A DNA stretch of 38,192 nt, taken from contig JAKIUH010000003.1 in assembly GCA_021647685.1 (NCBI GenBank), positions 1 through 38,192 of the forward strand, given 5' to 3'. Numbering within the stretch: position 1 is the first letter of the stretch; each line of letters starts with the position of its first letter. Below, in pieces: positions 9,710-18,644 of this stretch. This stretch comes from Bacteroidales bacterium (lineage in GTDB: Bacteria; Bacteroidota; Bacteroidia; Bacteroidales; NBLH01). Made by a program: the position numbers and the translations under genes. Under the pieces are notes generated by a model. The model searched no databases. It saw nothing but the letters and a program-made list of their open reading frames with translations, and had not been told where the DNA came from.

Positions 9710-9779
9710 AATAAAATACAATTAAACTATTAACTATCAACTACTCTACAATTTAATCTTTTCACAACTAAACCTTCCG

Positions 9780-11279
9780 CTAATTTCTTTTAAACCAATT
9801 GCTCAATAAAAAACCTTCTCTTTTATATATAAAAAATAAGAAAGAGATTATCATTAAAACATTAATAACAAGGTATAAATCAAATACTTGCTTGATGTAA
9901 AGGTTAATAAAATAAATTACTAAAGCAAGCATAAAATAAAGCGAAATATTTTTTATATCATAATTAATTTTATAATATTTACGACTAAGAAAAAATGATA
10001 ATAAGACCATAACAGAATAAGAGCCTATAGAAGACCATGCAGCACCATAATAGCCGAAATAAGGAATTAAAATAAAATTTAAGGATATACTTACCAAAGC
10101 ACCGGTAAAAGCAAGATACGCACCATATTTTGTTTTATTGGTAAGTTTATACCATATAGATAAATTAAAAACAATACCAAACAATAATTTTGAGATTAAT
10201 AAAATGGGGACAACCACTAAACCCTCTCTATAAGATTCACCTATAAAATATTTAACAATATCAATAAGCAAGGTAATTCCAACAAAAACAAGCAAACCGA
10301 ATATAACAAAATATTTCATCACAAGAGCATAAAGCTCTTTGGCATCAGACTTATCGGAATAATTAAAAAAGAAAGGTTCTGCAGCATACCTGAACGCTTG
10401 TATAAATAAAACCATTAAAATGGCAATTTTAGCATTTGCACCATAAACCCCAATTTGTCCCATGATATATTGATGTGCATTAGCAACACCCTCAGGTACA
10501 ACAATTAAATATTTTAACAGAATACGGTCTAAAGTATCAGTGGTCATTCCGGCTAATCCGGCAAGCATTAAAGGCAAAGAATATTTTAAAATTTTCTTAA
10601 GCAAACTAGCTGAAAATTGATAGTGAACAAAAGCCATACGAATTTCGGGCAGAAGTAAAAATAAAGTGATAAACGATGCTAATAGATAAGAAATAAATAT
10701 ATAACCAACATCTAAACGATGATAAAACAAAGAATAAATAAAATTATTTTCTCCACAAAACTTTGGACACAAAACAATAAAAAATAAATTAAATCCAACA
10801 TTTAAGCCAATATTGCTTAACTTTATAATAGCAAAACGTTTAGCCTTATTTTGAATACGCAATTCGGCAAAAGGTATGGCAGAAAAAGCATCAATTCCTA
10901 CCGTTACTCCAAGCATTAAAATATACTCAGGATGATTTGTATAATCCAGTAATTGTGCAATATTATCATAAAATAAAAATACAAAAATGATAAAAATTAA
11001 AGTGGTAGCAAGAACACTGGTACTCACAGTAGAATAAACCTGCTGCTTGGTAAAATCCTTTTGTTGACTATAGCGGAACAATCCGGTTTCCATTCCGTAA
11101 GTAAGAACAATAAGCAAAAAACCAACATAAGCAGTTAATTCAGTAACTATACCATATTCATATTTAAGAAAAACGTAGGTATAAAGAGGAACCAACAAAT
11201 AATTAATAAAACGACCTAAGATACTACTTACACCATAAACGGCAGTTTGTCCAATAAGGCTCTTAATAGGATTAGCCAT
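9780..11279 (-). CDS. Polysaccharide flippase (MATE/Wzx-like oligosaccharide transporter)
   Basis: A polytopic inner-membrane protein of 499 residues with about 12-14 hydrophobic segments from end to end. It begins with the typical NPIKSLIGQTAVYGVSSILGR, whose SxxxGR pattern is characteristic of the polysaccharide-biosynthesis flippase family. Members move lipid-linked sugars across the inner membrane. No glycosyltransferase cluster is adjacent, so the substrate is unknown; peptidoglycan lipid II or a surface glycan are both possible. It overlaps the GNAT gene by 8 bp, so the two are co-transcribed, and dut follows. Confidence 0.9.
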   Translation of the reverse strand: MANPIKSLIGQTAVYGVSSILGRFINYLLVPLYTYVFLKYEYGIVTELTAYVGFLLIVLTYGMETGLFRYSQQKDFTKQQVYSTVSTSVLATTLIFIIFVFLFYDNIAQLLDYTNHPEYILMLGVTVGIDAFSAIPFAELRIQNKAKRFAIIKLSNIGLNVGFNLFFIVLCPKFCGENNFIYSLFYHRLDVGYIFISYLLASFITLFLLLPEIRMAFVHYQFSASLLKKILKYSLPLMLAGLAGMTTDTLDRILLKYLIVVPEGVANAHQYIMGQIGVYGANAKIAILMVLFIQAFRYAAEPFFFNYSDKSDAKELYALVMKYFVIFGLLVFVGITLLIDIVKYFIGESYREGLVVVPILLISKLLFGIVFNLSIWYKLTNKTKYGAYLAFTGALVSISLNFILIPYFGYYGAAWSSIGSYSVMVLLSFFLSRKYYKINYDIKNISLYFMLALVIYFINLYIKQVFDLYLVINVLMIISFLFFIYKREGFLLSNWFKRN

Positions 11280-11718
11280 AAGATTCTTTGTAATTGTATT
11301 TTAGTTTAATAAAAGTAATACCGCCTTGTTCCATTTCCTCAACAATTTCGGTGAAGCCCACAAAATCATGAAAATTTTTATTGGTAGGAAATCCAAGTAA
11401 GTAGATAGGTAATTTAGAAGGTATTAACTCTGCCACTATATATTTAAGAAACAAAAAAGCAAAGCCTCTATTTCGGTAATGTTTATGAATACCAAAACGA
11501 TCGATAAATAATTCATTATTTACTTTACGCCAACGTGCCACGCCAATCGGCAGCATATCAACAAATATTAAATAATGGGTAGCATCCGTATCCAAACCAT
11601 CAAACTCATAATATTTATCAATACCAAACTCTTCGGTAAATATTTCGTAACGTAAATTAAGAGCTGTACGCATATAATTTGCATTACTTTCTACAAAACC
11701 TTCTAATTTAATATCCAT
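11272..11718 (-). CDS. GNAT-family N-acetyltransferase
   Basis: A 148-residue single-domain acetyltransferase. The central strands carry PIGVARWR, followed by the acetyl-CoA pyrophosphate-binding loop HYRNRGFAFLFL, which fits (Q/R)xxGx(G/A). The C-terminal half has the usual NFHDFVGF helix before the last strands. The pattern resembles ElaA-type predicted acyltransferases; the substrate cannot be told. The 3' end overlaps the flippase start by 8 bp, and the start is 11 bp after the stop of the methyltransferase gene, so it belongs to the same operon. Confidence 0.85.
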   Translation of the reverse strand: MDIKLEGFVESNANYMRTALNLRYEIFTEEFGIDKYYEFDGLDTDATHYLIFVDMLPIGVARWRKVNNELFIDRFGIHKHYRNRGFAFLFLKYIVAELIPSKLPIYLLGFPTNKNFHDFVGFTEIVEEMEQGGITFIKLKYNYKESYG

Positions 11719-11729
11719 TTTAGATTAAT

Positions 11730-12236
11730 TTACAGTCGTTTAAAAGATTTTTGATAGCGTTCGTATTCACTACCGTATAATTTAATACATTCCTTTTCTT
11801 CATATTTAGAAACAATATAAGACAAAATACTAAGAAGAAAAGATAAACCCAACAAAAGTATAGATTTTCCACAGATAGCCATTCCTAAGGTAATCAAAGA
11901 AAATCCAACATAAACAGGATGCTTAAACAATTTATAAATACCACCTGTAACCGGTTTATCAAGCTCATTGATGGCAAAATAATAAATAGCAGAAATATAA
12001 ACAAACAATCCTGCCAAATAAAAAAATAAACCGATATAAAACCAATAATCGAGTTTAAAAAAAACAAAAAAACTATAAATCAAAAATAAAATATAAAAAA
12101 TTTGATAAAATAGGCTCACAAATTTTATTTGTGGTATGCGACTAAAACGTATTTGCACAAATCGTGGAAATAAAAACCATAAACCGTAAGCAAAAATAAA
12201 ATAAATAATACTAAATAAGCCGATGGAAAGTATCAT
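11730..12236 (-). CDS. Isoprenylcysteine carboxyl methyltransferase (ICMT/NnrU-like) family membrane protein
   Basis: A 168-residue integral membrane protein with about four to five hydrophobic segments. The C-terminal SAM-binding signature of the ICMT/PEMT superfamily is clear: GGIYKLFKHPVYVGF near residues 98-112 and EEKECIKLYGSEYERY near 146-161. Family members methylate small lipids or prenylated groups; the bacterial substrate is generally not known. The start overlaps the 3' end of hemW by 26 bp if the hemW frameshift is corrected, placing this in the hemW-flippase operon. Confidence 0.82.
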   Translation of the reverse strand: MILSIGLFSIIYFIFAYGLWFLFPRFVQIRFSRIPQIKFVSLFYQIFYILFLIYSFFVFFKLDYWFYIGLFFYLAGLFVYISAIYYFAINELDKPVTGGIYKLFKHPVYVGFSLITLGMAICGKSILLLGLSFLLSILSYIVSKYEEKECIKLYGSEYERYQKSFKRL

Positions 12237-13502
12237 TGTAATAATCTTCAGGATTTAAAATTAGTTTTTCAATATAATAGTCAGAAATTAAATAATAATT
12301 TTCTTTTAAATTTAAAGCAGGTTCAAAACTCTTAAAAGCATCAAAGTAATGTTTTTTTAAATGATCAAGCTTTGAATAATAATGACGGACAATATTATCC
12401 CAAATATCTTGTTTAAAGTCAGAAAAATATTTTCTCTTAAATTATGAACCAAATCCTGACTTAGTAAATGCTTTTTAAGCTCTTCTAAAACAAAACCTTC
12501 ATTAGTACGTAAACGATTTATAATAAACTCATTATACTGGTTATAAAAATCAACAATTTCAGTTTCATAAAAGGGTAAATTATTATTAAGGCAATGATTA
12601 TAATCTTTAACGGAAGCTATATTAACCCTACGACAATTTTGACCACTATATGAATGAGCAGAAGGTCCAATTCCTAAATAAGCTTGACCTGTCCAATAAG
12701 AGGAATTATGTTGTGATTTAAATCCGGATAAAGAAAAATTAGATATTTCATAATGCTCGTAAGAATTTTTCCGCATCTTATCAATCAATAATTGATAAAA
12801 TTCATTGCTAAAATTTTCATCAAGCTCTGTTATTAGTTTTTTTTTCTTTCGTCTTCCAAATTCAGTATTATCTTCAATACTAAGATGATAAGCAGATAAA
12901 TGCTCTAATTTATAATGAAAAAAAATATCTAAATCAAATTCAAAATCAAGTAAAGATTGCCCCGGTATTCCGTAAATCAAATCAATACTAATATTATTAA
13001 AACCAGCTTTTCTTGCATTTTCAAAACTTTTTATAGAACTCTTAGTATCATGCCTGCGATGTAAAAATTTATTTATTAGATTATTAAATGACTGAATACC
13101 AATACTCAAACGATTAAAACCAATGGAACGTAGTTCATTATAAAAAGATAAATCGGCATCTTCCGGATTTACTTCAATCGTAATCTCCAAATCATTAAAA
13201 GAAGAATGCTTAAAAGAAAAATTAGCACGTATTTTATTGATAATACGCTCTAAATAAGTTAAAGAAACTGAAGAAGGAGTGCCACCACCGAAATAAATAC
13301 TACGAACATTTATATCATACGAATCTTGCTGAAAAGCAAAAAAATTATCCTTAGAATCAATTTTTCTTTGATAAAAATCAATTTCTTTTTCAACTGCATC
13401 AACAAAATCTGGCACAAAACGATAATTAGCCGATTTATAAAAATCGCAATAATAGCAAAATTGCTTACAAAAGGGAATATGTACATAAATTCCAAAATCC
13501 AT
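12211..13502 (-). pseudogene. hemW: Radical SAM protein HemW (heme chaperone), disrupted by a one-base frameshift
   Basis: HemW is a radical-SAM protein related to coproporphyrinogen III dehydrogenase that binds and delivers heme. The [4Fe-4S] motif CKQFCYYCDF (CxxxCxxC) lies near residues 12-21, GGGTPS near 78-83, followed by the conserved ITIEVNPED. The chosen ATG gives the canonical MDFGIYVHIPFC start. After residue ~361 the open frame ends in an unrelated tail. Adding one T to the T5 run (A5 at 12423-12427 on the plus strand) restores an uninterrupted frame of about 70 more residues that stops at 12211. The restored tail contains a plausible HemW winged-helix ending (NYYLISDYYIEKL). About 430 residues once repaired. 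Homopolymer error or a genuine mutation; the sequence cannot decide. Confidence 0.87.
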
Positions 13503-13506
13503 GGAA

Positions 13507-13514
13507 CAAAAGTA
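13507..13514 (-). promoter_or_regulatory. Possible -7 box immediately before hemW
   Basis: TACTTTTG on the minus strand fits TAnnTTTG, with a TTTG 23 bp upstream (slightly long spacing). Only 4 bp separate it from the ATG, so a transcript from here would be leaderless or nearly so. Either that is real or the match is chance. Confidence 0.3.
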
Positions 13515-14162
13515 CAAATGAAAAATTGGAATTAAAGCAAAATAAGAATAAAGTCTTAAACATATAATAAATAATATATATTAAATTTTAATAAATAATT
13601 AATGATTATGATTATATCCTGTTCATACTGTTACTATTTTTTTCATCAAATATTTGCTTTTCTCAATATTAAGAAATCATTAAGACATTATGAACAAATA
13701 ATAAAAACCGAAATTTTTAATATTCTGAATTTTACAGATTTTATAAACATTTGTTAATATCCTTTTTGAAAAGATTTATGTGAAAAATTACTCTAAATTT
13801 TAATGTTAAAATCTGTTTATTTGATGTTAAAAAATTGATGCTTAAATCTGAAAAATTCATTTTTATTTTTAAAAAATCTTTATATACAATTCTATTTTTT
13901 AGATTTCAAAATTTACTTTTTGATTTTTTTTAACACTTATTAACAATTATGTTCACTTTTTTATAAAAAAACATATAATTTGTATATTGTTTGTTATCAG
14001 AATATTATACTTATTCAATTGCTTTTAATTAACAGCATTTTTAATCCAAAACTTTAGATTCTCCACCTGAGTTCAAAACGTTTATAAAATTCTTAAATCC
14101 GCAAAGCGGAATTAAGGAACCCCCTCAATCCGCAGACTATGTCCGTTACAAACAGCTAATTA
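13515..14162. other. Gene-free, very AT-rich 0.65-kb stretch
   Basis: No reading frame resembles a protein on either strand. The DNA is rich in T and A runs and contains TTATTAACA and TTGTTAATA-like words, but nothing arranged like DnaA boxes. The right end carries a hairpin (separate entry) and a local C-rich patch (GGAACCCCCTCAATCCGC) just beyond the stop of the glycosyltransferase-glycosidase gene. It separates that gene from the envelope operon. Confidence 0.6.
14093..14115 (-). terminator. Hairpin downstream of the glycosyltransferase-glycosidase gene
   Basis: On the plus strand TTAAATCCGC-AAA-GCGGAATTAA forms a 10-bp stem with one A-A mismatch and a 3-base loop. It lies 48 bp after the stop of the long minus-strand gene and is followed on that strand by an A/T-rich stretch without a clean T run. 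It may act as a terminator or a 3'-end stabiliser. Confidence 0.4.
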
Positions 14163-17100
14163 TCATTCATAAATTAATACAGCATTAGCAACAGCTCGGG
14201 GTTCCGGCGGCAATGCATAAATATTTTCTTCGTAATTTTTATTATAAGGCGATATATTTAAAGTTTCACCGTCAACCACTAATGTGCTACTGCCTCCCGG
14301 ATCAAAACCCATAGCTTTAATCATACCGTATTTTTTCAAAATAGTAGCCATATCTGTATGCGTAGCCCCTACCGATTCACGTATGCGTCCGTTAATGGTT
14401 AATACAAAAATATTATCTTCTTTATCAATTCCTACGGCAATTTTTGGTCCGCGCATATCAGTATAATCCAAACGTGCCGCTTGTGTTTTAATTGAATTTT
14501 GGCTTTTCCAGCCTTCCAGTTCCATATTTATGGCGGTTTCACCCTCGTTTAATAATAAAGGACCGGCTTCTACTGCCTGAATAATATTTTTAAATTCATT
14601 AAAATAAAACTCCAACTCCCTTCCTATTTCTATATTCTCCGGAAAAGCATTTTTACTGAATGAAATGCTTAAACCTACCGGATACAACTCTGTATTTTCT
14701 TCATTATCAATAATTTCAATTATTTTATTACCCGATAATCGCAATACAATTCTGTCTTTTGAATAAAATTCATTTTCATCAAAGAGTAAATCGTAAAAAC
14801 AAACATCTGCTTTTTCTATGTCTTTAGGATTTTTAAGATTGTAATGTTTATTTGTTAATTCAAATTTTTTATTACCAATACCCAGTCTGAATCCTTTTGA
14901 AGAACTCACTAATTGAATATCGGGTTTTGAATTTTTATCAATCAAAAGTGCGGCTTTATTAAATAAAGGCGGTGACAGCACTTTTCCGTTGCTGATGATT
15001 AAACCCAAGGGTGAACCGATAAAATCTTCGGATAAACCTAATTTACCAACCAATTCAGGATTTAAAATATAACCTCCATTCCAACCCACACGTACTTTTA
15101 TTTCTTTGTGTTTGCTAAAATCATGAATAAAACGGGTAACTGTTTTGGTTCCGCTTTTGCTTGATAAAATGGCAAATTTAAAACCGGTACCATTTTGTGT
15201 CTTAATTTTTGCATAAGCACCGCTATAGGGCAAACCATCGGCATGTATGCCCGATAATTGATTATGTTCTATAAAATCTTGCTTCCCGGCTTTTTGTTTT
15301 ATTTTCCGTAAAACTTTTTTTATCGGATTTCCGTTGCTTAAAGCATCTTCACGAATAAATTCCATAATTTTCTTTTCGCCAAATTCATTGCTTAAATACA
15401 TAAACAAATCTCCGTTAAGCGCATCGGCAAAATCTTTGGCGGTTTGTACAGGCGTGGGATAAGCCAAGCATGTGCGTACACCTGCCGGCACGTATTGTAT
15501 ATATCCGCTTCCTTTAGGAATCCCCATTATATTAGCAGCTATCTCGGTACGTACCGAACCTATATGAAATTTATCAATATCTAAAATATCGGTCATCAGT
15601 GCCGAATTACTTCTTGTGGTAATAATAAATCCGTTTTCGTTTTTTATTTTTATTAAAACTTTTAAAGCTTCATTTCCTAACTGTTTGATATTTAAGCCTA
15701 CCGAGAATTGTTTGGTAGGTACAATTTTAAGCAAACCTTCTTCGTATAAAATGCGTAAATCTTTTTCTTCTCCTTCAAAAATATAGCGTTTAATTTCGTC
15801 CACTCGTGACCAACCTACCAATGAATCTTCCAAACCAAAAATATAAACCGGTGATAGTTTAATCGTACGGTTTTTAAAATGTTCGTGTGTAAGTGGTTCT
15901 GCAACAGGTATCTTTAATTTATATCGGATGGATTGCAACGCAAAAAGTTCTAATTCATACGAAATATATTTGCCCGGAAAATATGCAATGGGTACATTTT
16001 CGCGCAAGCGGTCGCGTAAAAATTTCCGGTTATCAATCTCAATTTTATACGATGATGTAATTTGCGAAACGGCTAAATCCCAATTCGTAAAAAAATGTGA
16101 ACTGGTATCAATGCGTATATGATAATCCGGTTGAATTAAATCACGATGCATCATGTTTATTAATCCGGTAAGTTCTTGAAAAGTATAATCCTGATAAGGA
16201 TAATAATTTTTGTTCCGGTGGCGATAAGAAAATGAGTGATCGTGTCTTATTGGCTGTTCTCCTTCATGATACTTGAACATCATATCCACTGCATTATAGA
16301 ATTTACATATTTTTTCTTTTTCAACTTCTTGATGTTCCAAATCGGTATTCACTAAATTACGTGCAAATTCCATAATGCGTCCGCGGATGCGTTGTTCTTC
16401 TACTCTAAAATACGAGGGGTCAATCAAAGATTTCAGATATAACATAAAGGTCAGGTTACCATATCCTTGTAAAAAATATCGGTTGTCTGTATTGACTAAT
16501 TTTGCAACCAGAGAAGCATCTTGTTCATTAATTTTTTTATAATATTTTAATGATTTTTTAACATATTCAAGAGTACTATCCGGATTTAATAATTGATGAT
16601 ACAAACGATGAACAATTTTTAATAAATTATCGCTTAAAGCAGGAATACTGTATCGTTTTTGTACCACTTCTTTGTTATGTCGAATTTCGCGCCGGTATTT
16701 ATGTGCAAAAAATACACGTTGCGTTATCATTTCAACATGTTGAGCCGTTATTTTTTTGCCGTCGTATTCAATTACTTTTAAGCGGTCTTCTTCGGGCAAA
16801 TGTTCGCCAATTACCTCAGAATAAACATTTTCAGGATAATATCTTCTGCAAAAAATAGGTACACCGCTTGCTGCCGCTTCAATAATAGGCAGTCCCCTAC
16901 CCTCTGTTTTACTCGGTAATAATATTAATGAGGCTATGTTGTATAATTCGGGAATACCAATGGGTAAAGGAAAATGTTTTTTAAATGATTTTTTATCAAA
17001 TTCGCTAAACATAAAGCCCAAGTGAATTAAATCGGCTTTTTCTTCAGGAAAAGAATCCAAAAGTTCTTTAAATCGTTTTATTAATTTGATGAAATAATTG

Positions 17101-18332
17101 TTTTGTCCCGGGGGAATAGGTCCGGTTACTAATATAGTAAGTTTTAAATTAGGCGATTCTTGAAATTTATTTAAAAAGCGTTTCGATTCGAATAATTCTT
17201 TAACCAATCGAAAGCCTACTTCTATCCGCTTACGTGATACAATACGTGTGGGCTGCAAAAAAATAATATTTTCATCTACAAAATTTTTGAAAACTTTAGT
17301 TTTATTTCCCAATAAGATAGGGTGGGGGTCTTCCATATCAACCAACTCATTTTCAATTACTCCATCAACCGAATAGGCTACTAATCGCTTGCTGTTTTTG
17401 CTAAATACCTTTTCAAATTGTACTAAAGTTTCCAGTTTTTTGCGTTTGGTATTGTTTGAGTATTTATCTAAATCAACGGCAGTACCTATTTCCAAAACAT
17501 TTGCCGGATTATGTCCGTTAATGTTAATCACATGTTCCGATTGCTGGCGGTTAATTTGAATACTCATCCAAATTTTTGATTGCCAAGGAAATAAATTTTC
17601 CAATAAGGTAAAAAACTCACCTATATGACTGTTTGTAAAAAAGAAATCGCGCGGTCCGTCGGGCAAATGTTTTATACGTTTATCTACTTCACTGTTCCCT
17701 CCTTCCCAATAAAAATCGTGGCTGTTATTAATAACCGGAATACCCATAAACTCAGATACTAAAATATTTGCCAAACAATAAGAAACATTACCCGGATTGG
17801 AGCAAACATTCAGTAAGTACAACATAGCTATATTGTTTTGCTCTATGTAATTTGCTAATTTTTCAACAATACCAAGCACCTCTTGCCAAAACTCTATAAT
17901 CAGGCTGTTATAGCGTTCGCCTCCGCGTTCTAACTTAGTATGAAAAAAATCTTGGTAAAATTTCCAATCGTCAAAGCCGTTACATTCGGGTATTTCAAAT
18001 TTTTGTGTATCAGGATGAATTAATTGTTTACTTTCCGGATAAAATGCTCCGGCTATATAATGAATTTTTGTATTAAAAAGATTTCTGAAAATTTTTGCAT
18101 ATTTTTCTACTTCTATAGTTACTCCATCTACTGAGTAATAAAAAGTAAGAAAAGCAATACCTGAATTTTCCAAATATTTTTTATAATCTTCAAAACTTCC
18201 CTTAAAATATTCTTTATCTAAGTTTTTTTCTTCGCGAAAGCGATCAATAAATAAACTCAGGTCAAACCAAGTATTTATGTGTTTGTTTCTAAGTTTTTCA
18301 ATAAGTTCTTGTGCAGACATTCTATACTCCAT
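14163..18332 (-). CDS. Fused GT4 glycosyltransferase - unknown middle - phosphodiester glycosidase (NAGPA/DUF2233) protein
   Basis: A 1389-residue protein without a signal peptide or membrane segment. Residues about 60-560 resemble a family 4 (GT-B) glycosyltransferase: NNSHDFYWEGG near 202, RKRIEVGF near 368, and the EX7E pair E477/E485 in SKTEGRGLPIIEAAASGVPI. Residues about 560-1040 match nothing I recognise. Residues about 1090-1389 look like the phosphodiester alpha-GlcNAcase (uncovering enzyme) domain, with GWNGGYILNPELV and the signature FDPGGSSTLVVDG near 1350. The middle and linker are well ordered, not low complexity. The stop is TGA followed directly by TAA. GC content looks higher than in the flanking envelope genes. 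The acceptor is unknown; synthesis plus trimming of a glycan phosphodiester is inference. The start could also be the Met four codons downstream. Confidence 0.82.
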   Translation of the reverse strand: MEYRMSAQELIEKLRNKHINTWFDLSLFIDRFREEKNLDKEYFKGSFEDYKKYLENSGIAFLTFYYSVDGVTIEVEKYAKIFRNLFNTKIHYIAGAFYPESKQLIHPDTQKFEIPECNGFDDWKFYQDFFHTKLERGGERYNSLIIEFWQEVLGIVEKLANYIEQNNIAMLYLLNVCSNPGNVSYCLANILVSEFMGIPVINNSHDFYWEGGNSEVDKRIKHLPDGPRDFFFTNSHIGEFFTLLENLFPWQSKIWMSIQINRQQSEHVININGHNPANVLEIGTAVDLDKYSNNTKRKKLETLVQFEKVFSKNSKRLVAYSVDGVIENELVDMEDPHPILLGNKTKVFKNFVDENIIFLQPTRIVSRKRIEVGFRLVKELFESKRFLNKFQESPNLKLTILVTGPIPPGQNNYFIKLIKRFKELLDSFPEEKADLIHLGFMFSEFDKKSFKKHFPLPIGIPELYNIASLILLPSKTEGRGLPIIEAAASGVPIFCRRYYPENVYSEVIGEHLPEEDRLKVIEYDGKKITAQHVEMITQRVFFAHKYRREIRHNKEVVQKRYSIPALSDNLLKIVHRLYHQLLNPDSTLEYVKKSLKYYKKINEQDASLVAKLVNTDNRYFLQGYGNLTFMLYLKSLIDPSYFRVEEQRIRGRIMEFARNLVNTDLEHQEVEKEKICKFYNAVDMMFKYHEGEQPIRHDHSFSYRHRNKNYYPYQDYTFQELTGLINMMHRDLIQPDYHIRIDTSSHFFTNWDLAVSQITSSYKIEIDNRKFLRDRLRENVPIAYFPGKYISYELELFALQSIRYKLKIPVAEPLTHEHFKNRTIKLSPVYIFGLEDSLVGWSRVDEIKRYIFEGEEKDLRILYEEGLLKIVPTKQFSVGLNIKQLGNEALKVLIKIKNENGFIITTRSNSALMTDILDIDKFHIGSVRTEIAANIMGIPKGSGYIQYVPAGVRTCLAYPTPVQTAKDFADALNGDLFMYLSNEFGEKKIMEFIREDALSNGNPIKKVLRKIKQKAGKQDFIEHNQLSGIHADGLPYSGAYAKIKTQNGTGFKFAILSSKSGTKTVTRFIHDFSKHKEIKVRVGWNGGYILNPELVGKLGLSEDFIGSPLGLIISNGKVLSPPLFNKAALLIDKNSKPDIQLVSSSKGFRLGIGNKKFELTNKHYNLKNPKDIEKADVCFYDLLFDENEFYSKDRIVLRLSGNKIIEIIDNEENTELYPVGLSISFSKNAFPENIEIGRELEFYFNEFKNIIQAVEAGPLLLNEGETAINMELEGWKSQNSIKTQAARLDYTDMRGPKIAVGIDKEDNIFVLTINGRIRESVGATHTDMATILKKYGMIKAMGFDPGGSSTLVVDGETLNISPYNKNYEENIYALPPEPRAVANAVLIYE

Positions 18333-18415
18333 AGTAGTTATATTTTTAGTTCTGATTTTAAGTTTACTTTGCAGGTTTCATTTTCTTTGCATTGAGTTTC
18401 TGCTTCTACTTACCC

Positions 18416-18583
18416 GCTAGTGTCAAGTCAAGTATGTTGTGTCGTATAAGTTGAAGTTATTTTTGTGTAGAACAAAGCAAAAATTTTTAGCATAGCAGTA
18501 GTTATGGTCAAAATTTTTAACAAAGTTCTACGCAAAAAGAACGAAACTTGGTACGGCTAAAACATGCTTGACATGGCACTAGC
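18416..18583. repeat. 168-bp imperfect palindrome (MITE-like or structured RNA element)
   Basis: The two arms, about 73 bp each (18416-18488 and 18510-18583), are inverted copies at roughly 75-80% identity around a loop of about 21 bases. The outer ends are GCTAGTGTCAAGTCAAG and, reverse-complemented, GCTAGTGCCATGTCAAG. Well-kept inner blocks include GTAGAAC and AAAAATTTT. Several arm differences (T versus C) would be G-U wobble pairs in a transcript, so pairing is kept at RNA level. No coding capacity, so a non-autonomous mobile palindrome is the simplest reading; a target-site duplication is not evident. Confidence 0.7.
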
Positions 18584-18614
18584 TAAACAATTTACCAATA
18601 TACTAATTTCTGCC

Positions 18615-18622
18615 TATCTTTG
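18615..18622 (+). promoter_or_regulatory. -7 promoter box for the VanZ-like gene
   Basis: TATCTTTG followed by C is a full match to TAnnTTTG and lies 22 bp before the ATG. No obvious TTTG at -33. Confidence 0.5.
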
Positions 18623-18644
18623 CAAAAATTTGAAATAGGCTAAA

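Larger units (their letters stand above)
18333..18644. other. Intergenic region between the fusion gene and the VanZ-like gene
   Basis: Divergent upstream region of two genes. It holds the 168-bp palindromic element (18416-18583) and a promoter box for the VanZ-like gene. No protein-like frame is visible. Confidence 0.6.

Noticed and set aside
9392..9721. A stand-alone 109-residue short dUTPase
   Set aside because: It lacks motifs 4 and 5, which continue in the same frame right after the TGA, so it is an interrupted full-length gene.
12357..13517. HemW with a natural alternative C-terminus
   Set aside because: The tail after ENIF is low complexity and hydrophobic; a one-base insertion restores a proper tail that reaches the next gene.
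13515..14162. Possible chromosomal origin (AT-rich, mnmG nearby, TTATTAACA-like words)
   Set aside because: No cluster of TTATCCACA-type DnaA boxes, no dnaA or dnaN, and mnmG is 13 kb away and not an origin marker in this phylum.
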